Of a DNA stretch of 64,000 nucleotides, positions 51,532-59,612 are shown in pieces (the stretch's first letter is position 1; each line of letters starts with the position of its first letter). A program made the position numbers and the translations under genes. The notes under the pieces are model-generated. The model was not told where the DNA came from. It did not search any database and saw only the letters and a program-made list of their open reading frames with translations. The DNA comes from UBA8522 sp049287565 (lineage in GTDB: Bacteria > Acidobacteriota > Aminicenantia > Aminicenantales > UBA8522), in contig JBAQGA010000239.1 of NCBI GenBank assembly GCA_049287565.1, forward strand, positions 1 to 64,000. Direction: 5' to 3'.

Positions 51532-51584
51532 CGTTTGTCTCCGCCGCCTCTCCGAGGACTGGCCGCCCTTGCCCTGTCGGGTCC

Positions 51585-52232
51585 TCAATGGGTGGACACC
51601 AAAGGAACGAAGCGGACCGGCAGAAGCTTTTTCTTCCGAAAACCCCTCCGTTCACGACTGATGAGGACGAGTTCCTGGAAACCCACGCCGACAGGGATGA
51701 TCATACGTCCCTGGGGGGCGAGCTGCTCCCGCAGTCTCTTCGGCACCGCCTCGGCCGCGGCGGTCACCATGATCGCCTCAAAGGGAGAATGCTCTTCCCA
51801 TCCGACTGTTCCGTTACCTGTCCGAAAACGGACGTTCGTGTAACCGAGCTTCTGCAGCAACGTTTGGGCCTTTTCGGAAAGCCCGCCGATCAGTTCCACT
51901 GTGAAGACGACCGGAACGATCTCGGCCAGCACGGCCGTCTGATAGCCGCTGCCCGTTCCCACCTCCAAGACCTTCTCCCCTCCCTTGAGCTCGAGGGCCG
52001 CTGTCATATACGCGACAATATAAGGCTGGGAGATCGTTTGACCCTCTCCGATAGGAAGCGGTTCGTCCCCGTAGGCGAAGGGCTGGAGTTCCGCGGGGAC
52101 GAAAAGGTGGCGAGGCACTTTGCGCATAGCGGCCAGGACCCGATCGTCATTCACCCCCCGGACCCGGATCTGAACCTCCACCATGTTCTCTCGCTGACCG
52201 CTGAATTCATCCTCTGGATCAGACAAGCTCAC
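51585..52232 (-). CDS. pcm: Protein-L-isoaspartate O-methyltransferase
   Basis: The product is 215 residues. The N-terminal RVLAAMRKVPRHLFVP, the repair motif GEGQTISQPYIVAYMT, and SAM-binding VLEVGTGSGYQTAVLAEI are diagnostic. It methylates isoaspartyl residues in damaged proteins using S-adenosylmethionine. The start is probably GTG at 52232, with AAAAAGG directly before it. It lies between proS and the DUF192 gene, all on the minus strand. Confidence 0.93.
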   Translation of the reverse strand: MSLSDPEDEFSGQRENMVEVQIRVRGVNDDRVLAAMRKVPRHLFVPAELQPFAYGDEPLPIGEGQTISQPYIVAYMTAALELKGGEKVLEVGTGSGYQTAVLAEIVPVVFTVELIGGLSEKAQTLLQKLGYTNVRFRTGNGTVGWEEHSPFEAIMVTAAAEAVPKRLREQLAPQGRMIIPVGVGFQELVLISRERRGFRKKKLLPVRFVPLVSTH

Positions 52233-52324
52233 CCTTTTTCCCCTCGCTTTCGCCGCCCGCCGTCGCTCGGTCCCGCCCCGCCCTCATCTCCGGAGCCGGC
52301 CTAACCCTGGCGGAGCGCCCGGCC

Positions 52325-53779
52325 TTAGTACGCTCTGGCGAATAAAACCAGGTTGCGACCTTTCTTGCGGCAGCAAACGCAGTCTCCTACGTTTTCTTCT
52401 TTGTTTTTCTTTAGAGGGATCACTCGGACGGTGGCCATCGTCTCTTCTTTGATGCGATCCTCACAGGACGTATCGCCGCACCACCAACTTCTGATGAATC
52501 CTCGTTTGGACTCGATGACTTCCTTGAACTCGTTGTAATCAGAAACAACCCGAGTGTTTTCCCTTAGAAACCGGAGCGCCTGAGCGAACAGGGACGCCTG
52601 GATCTCTCCAAGCGTTTCTTTGACCCGCGGGGCCAGCGCCGCCAGATTGGCAAATTCTTTTTTCTGGACATCCCGGCGAACCAGGACGGCGCGGTTCTCC
52701 TTGATATCCCTGGGCCCGATCTCAATCCTGAGCGGGACCCCCCGCATCTCCCATTCGGAGAATTTCCAGCCCGGGGTGAATTCCTCTCGGGCATCGAGCC
52801 GGACCCGCCAGCCGGCCTGTCGGAGTTCCTGCTCGATGGCCAAAGCGGCCGGGAGGACGTTCTCCTTCCAGTTACCCAGCGAGATGGGGACGACGACGAC
52901 TTGGACTGGAGCCACCTGCGGTGGGAGTCGCAATCCTGAATCGTCCCCGTGGGTCATCACCAGGGCGCCTATCAAGCGCGTCGACATCCCCCAGGACGTC
53001 TGCCAGACATACTGCAGTTTCTGTTCGCGGTCCTCGAAACGGATGTCAAAGACTTTGGAGAAGTGCTGACCGAGGTTGTGCGATGTGCCCATCTGGAGGG
53101 CTTTGCCATCCGACATCAACGCTTCGATGGCATAGGTCTCCAGCGCCCCGGCGAATTTTTCCCGGAGCGTTTTGCGGCCTTCGACCACGGGTATGGCCAG
53201 CTCCGACTCAACAAATCCCTTGTAGAGAGAGAGGATCTTAATGGTCTCTTCCTGGGCTTCATCGAACGTCTCGTGGGCCGTGTGCCCCTCCTGCCAGAGG
53301 AACTCAGTTGTCCTGAGAAATGGCCGGGTGACCTTTTCCCAACGCACAATATTGGCCCACTGGTTGATCAGCACCGGAAGGTCCCGGTAAGAATGAATCC
53401 ACTTGGCGTACATCGAGCCGATGATGGCCTCGGATGTCGGCCGGACGGCCAACCGTTCCTCCAACTCTTCCTGGCCTCCCCGGGTGACCCAGGCGACCTC
53501 CGGGGCGAATCCTTCCAGATGCTCCATCTCCTTCTTGAGGAAGCTTTCCGGGATAAATAGGGGAAAATAGGCGTTGACGTGCCCGCTCTCTTTGATCCGT
53601 CTATCCAGCAGCCGCTGGATGTTTTCCCAGATCGAGTAACCGTCGGGCCGGATGACCATCATGCCCTTCATCGGGGCATAGTCCGCCAGCTCCGTTTTGC
53701 GGATGATCTCTAAATACCAGCGGGAAAAATCCTCGCTCTTGGCGGAAATTTTCTTGACAAACCGTTCGTCCTTGACCAC
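52325..53779 (-). CDS. proS: Prolyl-tRNA synthetase, archaeal/eukaryotic-type (ProS3)
   Basis: The product is 484 residues. Class II motif 1 lies around MKGMMVIRPDGYSIWENIQ, motif 2 in RWEKVTRPFLRTTEFLWQEGH, motif 3 in GLRLPPQVAPVQVVVVP. There is no editing insertion. A C-terminal zinc-type domain (WWCGDTSCE, CVCCRKK) ends in ARAY with the terminal tyrosine seen in this class. It charges tRNA-Pro. The start is GTG with GGAG upstream; a strong promoter lies at 53809-53837. Confidence 0.94.
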   Translation of the reverse strand: MVKDERFVKKISAKSEDFSRWYLEIIRKTELADYAPMKGMMVIRPDGYSIWENIQRLLDRRIKESGHVNAYFPLFIPESFLKKEMEHLEGFAPEVAWVTRGGQEELEERLAVRPTSEAIIGSMYAKWIHSYRDLPVLINQWANIVRWEKVTRPFLRTTEFLWQEGHTAHETFDEAQEETIKILSLYKGFVESELAIPVVEGRKTLREKFAGALETYAIEALMSDGKALQMGTSHNLGQHFSKVFDIRFEDREQKLQYVWQTSWGMSTRLIGALVMTHGDDSGLRLPPQVAPVQVVVVPISLGNWKENVLPAALAIEQELRQAGWRVRLDAREEFTPGWKFSEWEMRGVPLRIEIGPRDIKENRAVLVRRDVQKKEFANLAALAPRVKETLGEIQASLFAQALRFLRENTRVVSDYNEFKEVIESKRGFIRSWWCGDTSCEDRIKEETMATVRVIPLKKNKEENVGDCVCCRKKGRNLVLFARAY

Positions 53780-53808
53780 GCATCACTCCAGGTTGCGATT
53801 TCCGGTTC

Positions 53809-53837
53809 ATTCTATTCGCCGCCCTTTTCTTTGTCAA
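53809..53837 (-). promoter_or_regulatory. Strong promoter of proS
   Basis: On the minus strand TTGACA (53832-53837), 17 bases, TAGAAT (53809-53814), 30 bases before the GTG start. Confidence 0.6.
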
Positions 53838-53937
53838 GAAACATGGCGGTTGCTCCGGACCGTTGATGAAAAGGGTAAGGGGGTGAGGGAAGGCATCACG
53901 GTGCGGCGAAAAAAAATTCACCCCTCGTTTCATCCAA

Positions 53938-53954
53938 AGGGGTGATTGACCCCT
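53938..53954. repeat. Short inverted repeat upstream of the PilZ-like genes
   Basis: AGGGGT (53938-53943) and ACCCCT (53949-53954) with a five-base loop. No T-run follows, so it is more likely an operator than a terminator. Confidence 0.3.
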
Positions 53955-54003
53955 CTATAAGGGCATGGCAAAGTGAACACCGAAAAAGGAAAAGGAAGCG
54001 AAG

Positions 54004-54363
54004 ATGTTATCGAAATCCTCGCCATTTCAGCCTGAAAAAACCGAAAGGAAAGACCAGATCTTCAACCTGCCTCTTCCCACCGTCGTCGAAGGCCGCAACG
54101 CCGCAGGGAAAGCATTCCAGGAGAAAACCGTCCTCTTCTACATCAGCCATCACGGCGCTTCGTTCAACCTGTTCAACACCATTGCCTTGGGCTCGAAGCT
54201 GAAATTGATCATCGACCTCCCTCCCTCTCTGGCCGATGACAAGAACCTGAAACTCGTTATCAATGGGAAGGCGGCATTGGTCGAGGCCAACCATTCGCAT
54301 CCCTCGAAGCAGCGAGTTTCTCTGCGCTTCGAAAACAAGTATTTCATCAAAGCCGCCGGATAA
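54004..54363 (+). CDS. PilZ-like domain protein (degenerate)
   Basis: The product is 119 residues. FNLPLPTVVEGRNAAGKAF, YISHHGASFNLF and LGSKLKLIIDLP line up with the third protein of this group (55825-56229), which has a canonical PilZ motif. Here the arginine motif is replaced by ERKDQIF and only ISxxGA remains of the second. c-di-GMP binding is therefore doubtful. GGAAAAGGAAGC lies upstream of the ATG. It is the first of three related proteins. Confidence 0.6.
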   Translation: MLSKSSPFQPEKTERKDQIFNLPLPTVVEGRNAAGKAFQEKTVLFYISHHGASFNLFNTIALGSKLKLIIDLPPSLADDKNLKLVINGKAALVEANHSHPSKQRVSLRFENKYFIKAAG

Positions 54364-54430
54364 GAAAATGGCCTCTCCGACTTCTCCTCGGGGGAAACTC
54401 GGGGGGAGCGCTGAGGCCTAATCGTTTTGG

Positions 54431-54910
54431 ATGACGAAAATGTCAAAAAAATCACCCTGCGATTCACCGCCAAGAGGGATTGTCCTCTTGGAGAGCACCG
54501 GGGATAATGACTTTCCGAACATGGAAGAAAAGCAAGAGACCCTAAAACCCTCCATCCACGGCGCTTCCAAGGCCGGGAAGAGGGAGCGTGCTTTCGAGCT
54601 CTCTCTTCCCGCCTTGGTAACCGGCCTGGATGCCATGGAAAACAGGTTTCGCGAGAAAACCCTGATCAGCTCGATCAGCGCCGAGGAGGCCACCGTCTGG
54701 CTTCGCTCCCCGGTGACGATCGGAGCCAAGTTGGACATCTCGTTGGATATTCCGAAGACATTGATCTTGGAGAATAGCCTCAAACTGCAGTTGTCCGGGA
54801 CCGTCAGACTCGCCCAGATAGATTCCACGCGGCTCGGGAAAAAGCAGCTGGTCTCGCTGCAGTTGGACAAGAAATTCAAACTCCTGCCCATCCCGCCGAA
54901 TATCAATTAG
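54431..54910 (+). CDS. PilZ-like domain protein (strongly degenerate)
   Basis: The product is up to 159 residues. RAFELSLPALVTGLDAMENRF, SISAEEATVWLRS and IGAKLDISLDIPKTL follow the same fold outline as its neighbours, but the NxSxxG motif reads SISAEEA and the arginine pair is lost. About 55 extra residues stand before the domain. The start may be ATG 54431, 54440 or later; no ribosome site decides. A pseudo-PilZ role in protein binding is possible. Confidence 0.5.
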   Translation: MTKMSKKSPCDSPPRGIVLLESTGDNDFPNMEEKQETLKPSIHGASKAGKRERAFELSLPALVTGLDAMENRFREKTLISSISAEEATVWLRSPVTIGAKLDISLDIPKTLILENSLKLQLSGTVRLAQIDSTRLGKKQLVSLQLDKKFKLLPIPPNIN

Positions 54911-55016
54911 CCCCTTTTTTCCTGTCTGCGTCTCAGTCAACACGGGAACTCGGCCTTATAAAAAAGCCATTTCAGGTGCGGAACAGCCCAAGGCGAGCTT
55001 ATGGATGAACCTTTAC

Positions 55017-55045
55017 TTGACAAGAAGGAAGTGATTTAATAGAAT
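55017..55045 (+). promoter_or_regulatory. Strong promoter of the LuxR-type regulator gene
   Basis: A perfect TTGACA (55017-55022), 17 bases, TAGAAT (55040-55045); leader of about 63 bases. Confidence 0.6.
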
Positions 55046-55114
55046 TTCGCCGGACCAAGAGTGAGAGTGGATATTCCGACGTTGGGGTTAAGACATATAA
55101 AGAGTGAGTGAGAT

Positions 55115-55801
55115 ATGAGCAAGAAAACCATCTCGACGGAAGAGAAAAAAATCAAGATCCTCATTTTCTGTCCTTCAGAGATCATTCTTTCGGGGATCTT
55201 GAAAGCCATGGAGGCGGATGCCGGCATCGAGATTTCCAACGTCGAAAAGAACACCATCGACAGCTTCATGGAATCCATCCGAAAGCTGCGCCCCCAGGTC
55301 ATCCTCTTCGCCAACACAGAGCCCTTGCCCAACATGCGCGAGATCTGCAAGGCTATCAAGGAGATCTCCAAGCTCCAGAGCAAATCGCAGCTGCTGATCC
55401 TGGGAAGCATCCCCTCTCACGAGGAAATCGTCGGCTTGATCAACGCCGGCGCCAGGGGATATTTCGACCTGACCGACCCGGCCGGTCAGCTCTCCGAGGC
55501 CATCCGAGTCATCCATAAAGGAGAGATCTGGCTCCCCCGGGACAAGATGAGCAGCATCATGGACAGGATCATCTCCGTCGTCGGCCGGGACCTCAAAGAG
55601 AAAACGCTGGACCAGCTCACGCCTACGGAGTTTCAAGTCCTCCGGCTCATCGGCCAAGGGAAGAGCAACGATGAGATCGCCGAGATCCTGTTCATCAGCA
55701 AGAACACGGTCCGGTCGCATATCAAGAGCATCTATGCCAAGCTGGACACGCACAGCCGCCTCCAGCTGGCCCTGTATGCCATCAATTCCGCCCTGTTTTA
55801 G
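55115..55801 (+). CDS. LuxR/NarL-type regulator with degenerate receiver domain
   Basis: The product is 228 residues. The N-terminal 130 residues have a receiver fold (IKILIFCPSEIILSGILKAME; LINAGARGYFDL). The phospho-acceptor position, normally in VLLDxxMP, reads VILFANTEPLP, and the acidic pair is missing. The C-terminal domain is a standard LuxR helix-turn-helix (LTPTEFQVLRLIGQGKSNDE, IAEILFISKNTVRSHI, KSIYAKLDTHSRLQ). So it is a DNA-binding regulator probably not controlled by aspartate phosphorylation. It lies between the second and third PilZ-like genes. Confidence 0.85.
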   Translation: MSKKTISTEEKKIKILIFCPSEIILSGILKAMEADAGIEISNVEKNTIDSFMESIRKLRPQVILFANTEPLPNMREICKAIKEISKLQSKSQLLILGSIPSHEEIVGLINAGARGYFDLTDPAGQLSEAIRVIHKGEIWLPRDKMSSIMDRIISVVGRDLKEKTLDQLTPTEFQVLRLIGQGKSNDEIAEILFISKNTVRSHIKSIYAKLDTHSRLQLALYAINSALF

Positions 55802-55824
55802 CAGGGAGTCAAACAGAGGTTGTG

Positions 55825-56229
55825 ATGAAAAAAGCCCAGCGACCCAAAAAGGAAGAGGCCATTCCTTCCATCCAGGCCAACCGGCGGAGAGAATGGCGAC
55901 TCGACCTGCCGCTCTCGACGATCATCGAAGGACGGCTTCCCCACGGCGCGAAATTTTCGGAGACGACCACCCTCGAGAATATCAGCTCCGCCGGAGCCTA
56001 CTTTTGCCTCGACTCTGGTGTCGTCGTCGGCTCCCGGCTCAACCTCATGATCGATCTGCCCAAGAACCTCACCGGCGGAAGGGAGATCAAGCTCAACCTC
56101 GGCGGGATCACGGTCCGCCTCGAGGAACCGGACAAGAAAGGCAAGCGGCAGGGTGTTGCCATCCGTTTCAGCAAGGACTTCAAATTCGTCGAGCCCGGCA
56201 AGAAAAAGAAAAAAAAGAAAGCGAAATAG
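55825..56229 (+). CDS. PilZ domain protein (canonical c-di-GMP motif)
   Basis: The product is 134 residues. RRREWRLDLPLSTIIEGR has the arginine motif and LENISSAGAYF the NxSxxG motif of PilZ, so it can bind c-di-GMP. A basic tail of lysines (KKKKKKKAK) closes it and could contact nucleic acid or membrane. AGAGG precedes ATG 55825; a GTG at 55822 is also possible. It follows the LuxR-type regulator by 23 bases and is followed by coaE after seven bases. Confidence 0.8.
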   Translation: MKKAQRPKKEEAIPSIQANRRREWRLDLPLSTIIEGRLPHGAKFSETTTLENISSAGAYFCLDSGVVVGSRLNLMIDLPKNLTGGREIKLNLGGITVRLEEPDKKGKRQGVAIRFSKDFKFVEPGKKKKKKKAK

Positions 56230-56236
56230 CACCCCA

Positions 56237-56920
56237 GTGTCCATACTGACTGTGGCTCTGACGGGGGGCATTGCCACCGGAAAATCCGTCGTCGCCAATC
56301 TCTTGGCCGATCATGGCTGTTTTGTCCAATCGGCCGATCGGTTGGCCCATGAGCTGATGACGCCCGGCCGGCCGGCATGGCGCCAAATCGTGGCCCATTT
56401 CGGAACAGACATTCTGAATTCCGATCGGACCATCAACCGCACCCGCCTGGGAACGATCGTCTTTGGCTCGGCCCAGGAAAGGCAGTTCCTGAACAGGCTT
56501 ATCCATCCTCTCGTCCTGGCAAAAAAGAAGACGGCCATCCGGACGCTCGAAAAAAAAAGCACTCATAAGATCTTCGTATCCGAAGCGGCCCTGACCATCG
56601 AATCGGGATTCGCTCCCTTCTTCGACAAGGTCATCGTCGTCCACTGCCCGGAAAGACTTCGGGTCGAGCGCCTGATGAAGAGGGACGCGATCACGCGGCG
56701 CGAAGCCTGGAAAAGGATTCGCAGCCAGATGCCGACGAGCGAGAAGATCAAGCAGGCCGATTATCTCATTAAAACGACGGGCTCAGCGGACGAGACCGCC
56801 GCCCAGACCGATCGGGTGTACGAGAATCTGCTGGCGGATTTCCGGAAGAAACGAGCGCATGAGAAAAGGCGTCAGGCTAGGAGCCGGCCGCGAGCGCGGC
56901 GGCGAGCAGCGGGACCATAA
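56237..56920 (+). CDS. coaE: Dephospho-CoA kinase
   Basis: The product is 227 residues. The P-loop is LTGGIATGKS, followed by FVQSADRLAHELMTPGRPAW and IRSQMPTSEKIKQADYLI, all typical of CoaE. It catalyses the last step of coenzyme A synthesis with ATP. The GTG at 56237 is chosen because it places the P-loop about ten residues from the N-terminus. The arginine-rich C-terminus (RQARSRPRARRRAAGP) lies in the 44-base overlap with the convergent gene and may be a read-on tail. Confidence 0.88.
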   Translation: MSILTVALTGGIATGKSVVANLLADHGCFVQSADRLAHELMTPGRPAWRQIVAHFGTDILNSDRTINRTRLGTIVFGSAQERQFLNRLIHPLVLAKKKTAIRTLEKKSTHKIFVSEAALTIESGFAPFFDKVIVVHCPERLRVERLMKRDAITRREAWKRIRSQMPTSEKIKQADYLIKTTGSADETAAQTDRVYENLLADFRKKRAHEKRRQARSRPRARRRAAGP

Positions 56921-57782
56921 TCTCGTGGTGCCCGATGAAATAGAATCCCCTCCCCTTTTTTCCCACGGCCCGGCGGACGACGTTCTGCTCCGGACGATAG
57001 TGATGGAGGAAATCGAACACGGCGGTGGAGAATTTTTCGAGCTTCGCACCTCTGTTTCGGACGTAGCTCAGCGCCTTTAAAAAGACTTCGGGGAGGACGA
57101 CGGCCGAACCGATGTTGATAAAGACCCCGCCGCCCTCGAGCTTTTCCAGTAGCGAGCAGAAGAGGAAGAAATCGGTCAACGATGTCTTGCCCAAAGCTTC
57201 TCCGCTGGCCCCGGGATGGAAGTGGATGGTATCAGTCCCGATGGCGACATGGACGCTCACCGGAATCCCGAGCTCGTGGGCGGAAAAAAGCAGGCTGAGA
57301 TATCTGTAGGGAAAATGGGAATCGGCCATCATCCGACCGACCGCCTCGCCCAATCCGATTCCCTGCACGGCCCCTCTTCTGATGGCCTTGTTCAACAGCT
57401 CTCCCGTCTCCCGGGCCATCCCGAACTTACCGGATCGGAGCTGGGCCCCGACGTCCTCGGAGGTACGGCCGCAAAAGGCGATCTCGAAATCGTGAATGAT
57501 GCCGGCTCCATTGAGCGCGATCCCCGTGATCCAGCCGTCCTTCATCAGGCGGATGAGGACGGGATTGAGTCCTACTTTGATGACGTGAGCGCCCAGGGCA
57601 AAGAGGATGGCCCTTTTCTTCCTCCTGGCCGTTTGCAGAAGAGCGAGGAAGTCTTTGAAGTCCTTTCCGGCCAGGATATTCGGCAGGCCGTCGATGAAGC
57701 CGGCCAAACGCTCTTCGGGCTCGAATGGTTTGGCAAAATCCCGGACATCCACCTTGCTCGGCCGATCAAGAAGGCTGTGCAT
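56877..57782 (-). CDS. Deoxyhypusine-synthase-like conserved protein
   Basis: The product is about 301 residues. It is rich in conserved blocks: GAHVIKVGLNPVLIRLMKDG, NGAGIIHDFEIAFCGRTSEDV, HVAIGTDTIHFHP, NIGSAVVLPEVFLKALSYVRN and GHHEIMVPLLAAAL. The pattern suggests a Rossmann-type enzyme related to deoxyhypusine synthase, as found scattered in bacteria that have no eIF5A. No DHS active-site lysine motif could be assigned, so the substrate is open. The ATG at 57782 is a guess; the frame is open to 57875. Confidence 0.65.
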   Translation of the reverse strand: MHSLLDRPSKVDVRDFAKPFEPEERLAGFIDGLPNILAGKDFKDFLALLQTARRKKRAILFALGAHVIKVGLNPVLIRLMKDGWITGIALNGAGIIHDFEIAFCGRTSEDVGAQLRSGKFGMARETGELLNKAIRRGAVQGIGLGEAVGRMMADSHFPYRYLSLLFSAHELGIPVSVHVAIGTDTIHFHPGASGEALGKTSLTDFFLFCSLLEKLEGGGVFINIGSAVVLPEVFLKALSYVRNRGAKLEKFSTAVFDFLHHYRPEQNVVRRAVGKKGRGFYFIGHHEIMVPLLAAALAAGS

Positions 57783-57882
57783 GTTCAGCCCGGATGAGCC
57801 GAAGCGCTGTGGCCCTCGAGTGTTCCGGCGATGACGGGGCAAGTATCGCGGACGGTCGGATCGCGCTCTCGGCACTGGCCGC

Positions 57883-58161
57883 TTATTTCCTGGTCAGCAT
57901 ATTCTTCAATTCCTGGCCGGAGCGGAACTTGATCCGTTTCCCTTTTTCTATCTTGATCTGTTTCTTCCGGCGGATATCTCGTCCATAACCGGTCTTCTTA
58001 TCGACTACCCGGAAACTTCCGAATCCCCGGACCTCGATCTTCTGATTCTTTTCCAATGCTTCTTTCAAGGATTTCAGGATTGTTTCAACGATGAGCAACG
58101 ATTTGGCCCTGTTGAATTCCGAGTTCTTCTCAATGGCCAGGGCGATATCGTTTTTGATCAT
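57883..58161 (-). CDS. HU/IHF-family DNA-binding protein
   Basis: The product is 92 residues: MIKNDIALAIEKNSEFN at the start, the core KIEVRGFGSFRVVDKKTGYGRDIR, then the arm and C-terminal helix IKIEKGKRIKFRSGQELKNML. It bends and packs DNA as a dimer. AAGGAG precedes the ATG. Its promoter region is shared with the divergent nfeD gene; TTGACT on the minus strand (58220-58225) is a possible -35. Confidence 0.92.
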   Translation of the reverse strand: MIKNDIALAIEKNSEFNRAKSLLIVETILKSLKEALEKNQKIEVRGFGSFRVVDKKTGYGRDIRRKKQIKIEKGKRIKFRSGQELKNMLTRK

Positions 58162-58234
58162 AAGAAACTCCTTCGGTCCGGCTGGACGATAGATAATAAT
58201 TAATGAATCATTCCCAAAAAGTCAAGCCGCATTG

Positions 58235-58263
58235 TTGACTTGATTTCCGCGAATCCCTATAAT
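58235..58263 (+). promoter_or_regulatory. Strong promoter of nfeD-slipin operon, close to the start codon
   Basis: TTGACT (58235-58240), 17 bases, perfect TATAAT (58258-58263). The ATG of the nfeD-type gene starts nine bases later and its signal peptide fixes the start, so the mRNA should have at most a few leader bases. Confidence 0.65.
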
Positions 58264-58272
58264 GAATTCAAT

Positions 58273-59580
58273 ATGAAAAGAGCCGTCCTGCCGGCCGTCC
58301 TTCTTTGTGTTCTCGTTCTTCCGGGCTGGGCGTCCATCTATCGGATTATCGTCGACGCGCCGGTGCACCCGATCTCCTCCGAGTACATCACCCGTTCGAT
58401 CGAAAAGGCCGAGCGCGATAACGCACCCCTGCTGATCATAGTGCTGAACACTCCCGGGGGACTCGATTCCTCCATGCGAGAGATCATCGCCAAGATCTTG
58501 GCCTCGCGCGTCCCCATCGTGACCTATGTCGCTCCGGGAGGAGCGCGGGCCGCTTCGGCCGGATTCTACATCGGTATCGCCAGCGATCTCTTCGTCATGG
58601 CACCCGGGACGAACACCGGAGCCGCCCACCCTGTGGGGATTTCGATCACCGGCCAGGCCATGGACAAGACTATGGAAGAGAAGGTCACTCACGACGCCGC
58701 CTCCTACATCAAGACACTGGCAGAAAGAAGAGGCCGCAATGTCCAGCCGGCGGAGGACGCGGTACGAAAAAGCCTGTCCTATACGGAAAAGGAGGCTCTC
58801 GATAAGGGGCTGATCGATTTCGTGGCCGGGAGCGAGCAGGAGATCATCGATCACTTCGATGGACGAATGATCAAACGCTTCAACGGAGAAATGACTCCGC
58901 TCGAGCTCAAGGGGGAACCCATCGTCGACATCCCGATGACCGCCCGGCAAAAATTCTTGATCACCATCTCCAACCCGAACCTGGCCTACATTCTCCTGAT
59001 GATCGGGCTTCTCGGTCTCTACTTCGAATTCTCCCATCCGGGAGCCATTCTGCCTGGTGTCCTCGGCGGGATCTGCCTCCTTCTGGCCATTTTCTCGTTC
59101 CAGATACTCCCTCTTAACTACGTCGCGCTGATCCTGATCCTGCTCGCTATCGGGCTGTTCATTCTGGAGGTTAAAGTGCAGAGTTATGGTATACTCGGCA
59201 TCGGAGGCGTTATCGCTATGGTCATCGGTTCTGTTATGCTTATCAACTCTCCGATCCCCGAGCTCCAGCCCAGCCTGATCTTCATCATTCCTCTGGCTGT
59301 CGGCCTCTCCCTGATCTTCCTTTTCCTCCTGTTTCTCGTTGTCCGCGCCCATTCTAGAAAACCGGCTACGGGCAAAGAAGGACTCATCGGCGAGGTCGGA
59401 CTGGCTCAGACCGACCTCAGTCCGGAGGGGAAAGTCTTCGTCCACGGCGAAATCTGGAATGCCGAAGCCGACGGACCGATCGCCAAAGGATGCAAGGTCA
59501 AGGTTGTTGGGGTCTATGACTCCCTCAAGATCCGCGTCGAGAAGTTGTCAAAGGAAACCCGACCAGTCGGTCCGCGTTGA
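58273..59580 (+). CDS. NfeD-family membrane-bound ClpP-like serine protease
   Basis: The product is 435 residues. After a signal peptide (MKRAVLPAVLLCVLVLPGWAS) comes a ClpP-type protease domain: NTPGGLDSSMREII, YVAPGGARAASAGFYIGIASD (catalytic Ser in the ASAG turn) and GAAHPVG, with the lysine expected in the AASYIKTLAE region. About five membrane helices follow (270-400), then a C-terminal OB-fold domain (GLIGEVGLAQTDLSPEGKVFVHGEIW). In related systems this protease works with a slipin, which is encoded next. Confidence 0.9.
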   Translation: MKRAVLPAVLLCVLVLPGWASIYRIIVDAPVHPISSEYITRSIEKAERDNAPLLIIVLNTPGGLDSSMREIIAKILASRVPIVTYVAPGGARAASAGFYIGIASDLFVMAPGTNTGAAHPVGISITGQAMDKTMEEKVTHDAASYIKTLAERRGRNVQPAEDAVRKSLSYTEKEALDKGLIDFVAGSEQEIIDHFDGRMIKRFNGEMTPLELKGEPIVDIPMTARQKFLITISNPNLAYILLMIGLLGLYFEFSHPGAILPGVLGGICLLLAIFSFQILPLNYVALILILLAIGLFILEVKVQSYGILGIGGVIAMVIGSVMLINSPIPELQPSLIFIIPLAVGLSLIFLFLLFLVVRAHSRKPATGKEGLIGEVGLAQTDLSPEGKVFVHGEIWNAEADGPIAKGCKVKVVGVYDSLKIRVEKLSKETRPVGPR

Positions 59581-59612
59581 CGGCTGCTTGGGCGGAAAGA
59601 AAGGAGGTTTCC

